Shown piece by piece: positions 8,057 to 11,128 of a DNA stretch of 11,128 nucleotides. The DNA is from JBBECE01 sp964574935 (lineage in GTDB: Bacteria > Pseudomonadota > Alphaproteobacteria > Rhizobiales > Devosiaceae): positions 1-11,128 of the forward strand of contig CAZNOZ010000058.1 of assembly GCA_964574935.1 (NCBI GenBank), given 5' to 3'. The notes beneath the pieces were generated by a model. It was not told the DNA's origin. It saw nothing but the letters and a program-made list of their open reading frames with translations, and did no database searches. A program made the position numbers and the translations under genes. Positions within the stretch are counted from its first letter, which is position 1, and every line of letters begins with the position of its first letter.

Positions 8057-10069
8057 TCAAATGTCGAGCGCGGTGACGAATTCGGCGTTTTCCTGGATGA
8101 ACTGGTAGCGGGCTTCGGCCTTCGATCCCATCAGCCGCTCGACGGCGGCCAGGGTCGATTCCTCCCCGTCGAGCACCCTGATCTGCAAAAGGGTGCGCGA
8201 GTTGGGACTCATCGTTGTCGATTTGAGTTGGGTGTAGCTCATCTCGCCGAGGCCCTTGAAGCGGGTGATGTCGATCTTGCCGCGGCCGGAGAACTCGGCC
8301 TCGATCAATCGATCGCGATCGACGTCGTCGCGGGCGTAAAGGGTCTTCGGGCCCTGGGTGATGCGATAGAGCGGCGGCACGGCGAGATAAAGATGGCCGG
8401 CATCGACCAACCCCGGCAGCTCGCGGATGAAGAAAGTCAGCAAAAGCGAGGCGATGTGGGCGCCATCGACGTCGGCGTCGGTCATGATGATGATCTTGTC
8501 GTATCTGAGGTCCTCGTCGCGGTACTTTTCACGGGTGGCGCAGCCGAGCGCCTGGATCAAATCGGCGATCTGCTGGTTGGCGGCGAGCTTGTCGCGGGAG
8601 GCGCCGGCGACGTTGAGCACCTTGCCGCGCAGGGGCAGGACCGCCTGGGTGGCGCGGTCGCGGGCCTGCTTGGCGTTGCCGCCGGCCGAATCGCCCTCGA
8701 CGATGAACAACTCCGCCCCCTGGGCGGCGCCCTGGGTGCAGTCGGCGAGCTTGCCGGGCAAACGCAGCTTGCGGGTCGCGGACTTGCGGTCGATCTCGCG
8801 CTCGCGGCGGCGGCGCAGGCGCTCCTCGGCGCGTTCGACGGTCCAGTCCAGCAGCTTGCCGGCCTGCGCCGGAGCACCGGCGAGCCAGTGATCGAAGGCG
8901 TCGCGCAGCGCCGTCTCGACGATCCTCGTCGCCTCGGTGGAGGCCAGCCGGTGCTTGGTCTGGCCGACGAATTCCGGCTCGCGGACGAAAATCGAGAGCA
9001 TGGCGGCGGCGTTGGCGGTGACGTCCTCGGAGGTGATGGTGGCGGCGCGTTTGTTGCCGACCAGCTCGCCATAGCTCTTCAGAGAGCGCAGCAGCGCCGT
9101 GCGCAGGCCCGCTTCGTGGGTGCCGCCCTCGGGGGTGGGGATGGTGTTGCAGTAGGAGTTGACGAACCCATCGCCGGTCGTGAAGGCGATGGCCCATTCG
9201 ACGGTGCCGTGCTTGCCCGGGGCGCCGGCGCGGCCCGCGAAGATGTCGTCGACGACCCGGGTCGCGCCCTCGATACGCGCCTGCATGTATTCGCTGAGCC
9301 CGCCCGGATAGTGGAAGCTGGCGCGGGCGGGGGTGTCGGTGCCCTCGACCAGCTCCTCGTCGCAGGACCAGCGGATCTCGACGCCGCCGAACAGGTACGA
9401 GCGGGCGCGGGCCATGGCGAAGACGCGGGCCGGCGCGAAGCGGGTCCTGGGGCCGAAAATCTCGGGGTCGGGGTGAAATCTGACGGTTGTGCCGCGCCGG
9501 TTGCTGACCTTGCCGAGGTCCTCCAGTCCGGAGACGGAATGGCCGCGCGAGAAGCGCTGCCGGAAGAGCCTCTGCTCGCGGGCGACCTCGATCTCCGTCA
9601 GATCGGAGAGCGCGTTGACCACCGAGACGCCGACGCCATGCAGACCACCGGAGGTCTCGTAGGCCCGCGAGGAGAATTTTCCGCCCGCATGCAGCGTGGT
9701 CATGATGACCTCCAGCGCCGAGCGGTCGGGAAACTTGGGGTGCGGATCGACCGGAATGCCGCGGCCGTTGTCGGTGCAGGCGAGGGAGCCATCGGCGCTC
9801 AGCGCGATCTCGATGCGATTGGCGTGGCCGGCGATCGCCTCGTCCATGGCGTTGTCGATCACCTCCGAGAAGAGGTGATGCATGGCGTCGACGTCGGTGC
9901 CGCCAACATACATGCCCGGGCGGCGGCGAACGGGCTCGAGCCCTTCGAGCACCTCGATGTCGGCGGCGGAATAGTCGGACTTCAGCTCGTTGGCCGGCGC
10001 CCCACGCGACCGGGTGGGGACGCGGGCAGCGGTTTCGGCGGCGGTGACGAGATCGTCGGTCTGGTCCAT
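8057..10069 (-). CDS. parE: DNA topoisomerase IV subunit B (ParE)
   Basis: The ATPase subunit of topoisomerase IV, which with ParC unlinks daughter chromosomes and removes supercoils. The 670 residues lack the large insertion of Gram-negative GyrB (about 800), which supports ParE. GHKL ATPase motifs are EVIDNAMDEA (69-78), DNGRGIP (100-106) and GGLHGVGVSVVNALS (141-155), with Lys372 in the GQTK loop. The TOPRIM domain has EGDSAGG (458-464), PLRGKVLNV (479-487) and the metal aspartates in MTDADVDGAH (529-538). The region RFKGLGEM (603-610) is normal, but the following SYTQLKSTTMSP departs from the usual MPAQLKETTMDP. The C-terminus QFIQENAEFVTALDI fits the family. ATG 10069 is the first start and has little Shine-Dalgarno; residues 1-32 are a variable tail. 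parC is not in the window. Confidence 0.96.
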   Translation of the reverse strand: MDQTDDLVTAAETAARVPTRSRGAPANELKSDYSAADIEVLEGLEPVRRRPGMYVGGTDVDAMHHLFSEVIDNAMDEAIAGHANRIEIALSADGSLACTDNGRGIPVDPHPKFPDRSALEVIMTTLHAGGKFSSRAYETSGGLHGVGVSVVNALSDLTEIEVAREQRLFRQRFSRGHSVSGLEDLGKVSNRRGTTVRFHPDPEIFGPRTRFAPARVFAMARARSYLFGGVEIRWSCDEELVEGTDTPARASFHYPGGLSEYMQARIEGATRVVDDIFAGRAGAPGKHGTVEWAIAFTTGDGFVNSYCNTIPTPEGGTHEAGLRTALLRSLKSYGELVGNKRAATITSEDVTANAAAMLSIFVREPEFVGQTKHRLASTEATRIVETALRDAFDHWLAGAPAQAGKLLDWTVERAEERLRRRREREIDRKSATRKLRLPGKLADCTQGAAQGAELFIVEGDSAGGNAKQARDRATQAVLPLRGKVLNVAGASRDKLAANQQIADLIQALGCATREKYRDEDLRYDKIIIMTDADVDGAHIASLLLTFFIRELPGLVDAGHLYLAVPPLYRITQGPKTLYARDDVDRDRLIEAEFSGRGKIDITRFKGLGEMSYTQLKSTTMSPNSRTLLQIRVLDGEESTLAAVERLMGSKAEARYQFIQENAEFVTALDI

Positions 10070-10156
10070 GGGCGCGCGGTCGAAGCGGCCCGAATCAGGC
10101 CGTCAGCGGTTGTTTAGCACAGGTGGGGCGGGCTTGGGCGGCGATTGAGGGGGATG

Positions 10157-10206
10157 CGGTTCAGGTTGATGAACCGGCCATGAATAGCAGGTTCGAGCCC
10201 GGTTCA
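10157..10206. promoter_or_regulatory. Possible operator: inverted and direct copies of CGGTTCA
   Basis: CGGTTCA occurs at 10157-10163, its exact complement TGAACCG at 10170-10176 after a 6-bp spacer, and CGGTTCA again at 10200-10206. They lie in the 203-bp divergent region between parE and the secreted-protein gene. A 7-bp dyad plus a third half-site is a common layout for a dimeric regulator. No regulator is identified, and the match to any known site is unknown. The rest of this region shows no convincing -35/-10 pair for either gene. Confidence 0.3.
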
Positions 10207-10272
10207 AACGGGGGTGGCTAGGGTCCGATCACGCTGATGACGGCGCTGAGATTCGACCCAAGGAGAGCACCC

Positions 10273-10734
10273 ATGACCCCGAGCCCATTCACCCCCATCA
10301 AGAAGATCGCCCGTGCCGGGGCGGTGGCCCTGGCCCTGGGCGGCACCACCATGGCCGCCCTGCCGGCCCAGGCCAGCGGCTCGGCATCGCAGTTTTCGTT
10401 TTCGCTGCAATTCGGCAACGGCGGCAGCGTCTCGGTCTCCAACCACGATCGCTACGCACACCGCTGCTGGACCGACCGCGCGATCTACGGCTACTTCGCC
10501 CGGCAGGGATACCGGGACATCCGGATCGGCAGGCAGCGCGGCGCGTGGGTGATCGTCACGGCCAAACAGGGCTGGTGGCAGTTCACCTATCGAATCAACC
10601 GTTGCACGCATCGGGTGATTTTGATCGACCGCGATCACCTGCGCCGGCCGTATCCACACCAGAACTGGGGCGGCCCGCAGTGGCCCAACCAGAACTGGGG
10701 CGGCCAGGGAGGCGGTCACTGGCCCCAGCACTAG
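10273..10734 (+). CDS. Small secreted protein with two cysteines and a Trp/Gln/Gly-rich repeat tail
   Basis: A 153-residue protein of unknown function. The N-terminus has a classic signal peptide: Lys10-Lys11 and Arg14, a hydrophobic stretch AGAVALALGGTTMAAL (15-30) and an AQA cleavage site after residue 34, so it should be exported to the periplasm or outside. The mature core has Cys65 and Cys111, which could form a disulfide, around CWTDRAIYGYFARQGYRDI and WVIVTAKQGWWQFTYRINRC. That layout (C, helix, G-Y, two strands, W-x-F, C) resembles small PepSY-like periplasmic proteins of rhizobia, a weak comparison made by eye. The tail (128-153) repeats QNWGG within a Trp/His/Gln/Gly-rich stretch. 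ATG 10273 is preferred to the ATG at 10237 because AAGGAGA lies just upstream and the signal peptide starts there. A hairpin terminator follows the stop. Confidence 0.8.
   Translation: MTPSPFTPIKKIARAGAVALALGGTTMAALPAQASGSASQFSFSLQFGNGGSVSVSNHDRYAHRCWTDRAIYGYFARQGYRDIRIGRQRGAWVIVTAKQGWWQFTYRINRCTHRVILIDRDHLRRPYPHQNWGGPQWPNQNWGGQGGGHWPQH
10658..10705 (+). repeat. 30-bp-period tandem repeat coding for the QNWGG tail
   Basis: The 18-base sequence ACCAGAACTGGGGCGGCC occurs exactly at 10658-10675 and again at 10688-10705, a 30-bp period that keeps the reading frame. It codes for the two QNWGG units of the secreted protein. Exact identity at DNA level suggests a recent in-frame duplication or slippage. 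Confidence 0.8.
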
Positions 10735-10761
10735 CCCGCGACATGTCGCGAACCTTCGAGC

Positions 10762-10791
10762 CGGCCCGGAGCAAAGCGTTCCGGGCCGTTT
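10762..10791 (+). terminator. Hairpin terminator after the secreted-protein gene
   Basis: CGGCCCGGA (10762-10770) and TCCGGGCCG (10780-10788) form a perfect 9-bp stem with a 9-base loop, followed by TTT at 10789-10791. The hairpin begins 27 bp after the stop of the secreted-protein gene. The T-run is short, so termination may be partial. Confidence 0.65.
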
Positions 10792-10882
10792 CGCGCCCCC
10801 CACGCGCGCGCCCCGTCAGCACTTTCTTAAGCATGGGGCACCTACAATTGCGCCCGTACGGTCATTTGTGAGGAGTTGCCGT

Positions 10883-11056
10883 ATGCCAGCGGCCGCCCAC
10901 CGGCGTAGAGCTGTTGTTCATCGGCGCGTGGCAGCTGGGCGTTCTACGGGGTGGCCGCGAGCCGGATTGTCAAGTTGCGTGTACCGGCTCGCCCACTTCG
11001 CCGTGCCGCGGAAGCTCGTCGTGACGGGCCTCGCCGCGGTCTTCTTCATCAACTGA
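10883..11056 (+). CDS. Small open frame, possibly a frameshifted or decayed membrane-protein gene
   Basis: A 57-codon frame begins at ATG 10883 with a good AGGAG seven bases upstream and a TACAAT sequence at 10843-10848 that could be a -10 box, though no -35 is clear. The last 26 codons (10976-11053; VYRLAHFAVPRKLVV...FFIN) all end in G or C, as expected for real genes here. The first 31 codons do not (16 of 31), while the other two frames look coding over 10905-10940 (VELLFIGAWQLG) and 10930-10977 (SWAFYGVAASRIVKL). The pieces joined would give one small hydrophobic protein. The frame as it stands may therefore be a broken gene, a sequence with indel errors, or non-coding. No family is recognised. 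Together with its flanks (10735-11113) it is the only long stretch without a secure gene. Confidence 0.35.
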   Translation: MPAAAHRRRAVVHRRVAAGRSTGWPRAGLSSCVYRLAHFAVPRKLVVTGLAAVFFIN

Positions 11057-11064
11057 GCCGTGAA

Positions 11065-11088
11065 AAAGGGCGCCCGAAGGCGCCCTTT
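11065..11088. terminator. Strong bidirectional rho-independent terminator
   Basis: AAAGGGCGCC (11065-11074) pairs perfectly with GGCGCCCTTT (11079-11088) around a CGAA loop, a 10-bp stem. On the minus strand the stem is followed by five Ts (complement of 11063-11067), so it suits a leftward transcript best and a rightward one from the small frame ending at 11056 less well. The location between convergent ends fits shared use. Confidence 0.85.
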
Positions 11089-11113
11089 GCCGTTTCGCCG
11101 ATCTGCCCGCCGC

Positions 11114-11128
11114 TCAGGCCGAGTAGTA
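11114..11128 (-). CDS. Possible C-terminal end of a minus-strand gene cut by the window edge
   Basis: A minus-strand TGA at 11114-11116 ends an open frame whose last visible residues are Tyr-Tyr-Ser-Ala. It stops 25 bp before a terminator whose T-run faces leftward transcription, which is why a real gene end is likely. Four codons are too few to name it. Confidence 0.3.
   Translation of the reverse strand, partial: YYSA

Noticed and set aside
8039..10117. A 692-residue open frame antisense to the whole of parE.
   Set aside because: Its length matches the parE gene beneath it and its Gly/Ala/Asp/Leu-rich translation has no motifs. Long antisense frames are expected opposite high-GC genes.
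10190..10200. GGTTCGAGCCC, resembling a tRNA T-arm, and a similar GGTTCGAATC near 7996.
   Set aside because: Neither has a pairing T-stem, acceptor stem or other tRNA arms around it, so no tRNA or attachment site can be supported.

Overview
The window is GC-rich chromosomal DNA from an alphaproteobacterium, most likely Hyphomicrobiales (rhizobial order). The pointers are the suf gene set sufB-C-D-S-T-A, a ParE-type topoisomerase IV subunit of rhizobial style, an RhlE-like helicase with a long basic tail, and a CtrA-type TTAA-N7-TTAA box, which is typical of this class. No genus can be named from the sequence alone. There is no sign of phage, plasmid, insertion sequence, CRISPR or tRNA.

Positions 1-5259, plus strand: the 3' part of a SUF iron-sulfur assembly operon. 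The order is sufB (C-terminal half only), a complete one-domain cupin, sufC, sufD, sufS, sufT (DUF59/MIP18 family) and sufA. The first five genes are joined by four consecutive 4-bp stop/start overlaps, so the cupin sits inside the translationally coupled sufB-sufC-sufD-sufS block. SufB, SufC and SufD form the scaffold, SufS supplies sulfur from cysteine, and SufA and SufT act in later cluster carriage and maturation. The operon promoter lies outside the window.

Positions 5273-10069, minus strand: a GGDEF diguanylate cyclase gene ends 13 bp from sufA (convergent) and has a perfect CtrA-type box 54 bp upstream of its probable GTG start. Next comes an RhlE-type DEAD-box RNA helicase with a good sigma-70-like promoter, a GC-rich leader of about 90 nt and a TTG start. 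The last gene of this group is parE, complete at 670 residues.

Positions 10070-11128: a divergent intergenic region carrying repeated CGGTTCA half-sites leads to a small secreted protein with two cysteines and a Trp/Gln/Gly/His-rich repeat tail, then a hairpin terminator. After that is a small open frame whose third-codon-position signal moves between all three frames, suggesting a decayed or mis-sequenced gene. A strong bidirectional terminator follows, then the last codons of a possible minus-strand gene at the edge.

Most of the window is conserved housekeeping DNA. The points most worth following are the operon-embedded cupin, the CtrA box on the GGDEF gene, and the frame-switching small gene near the right end.
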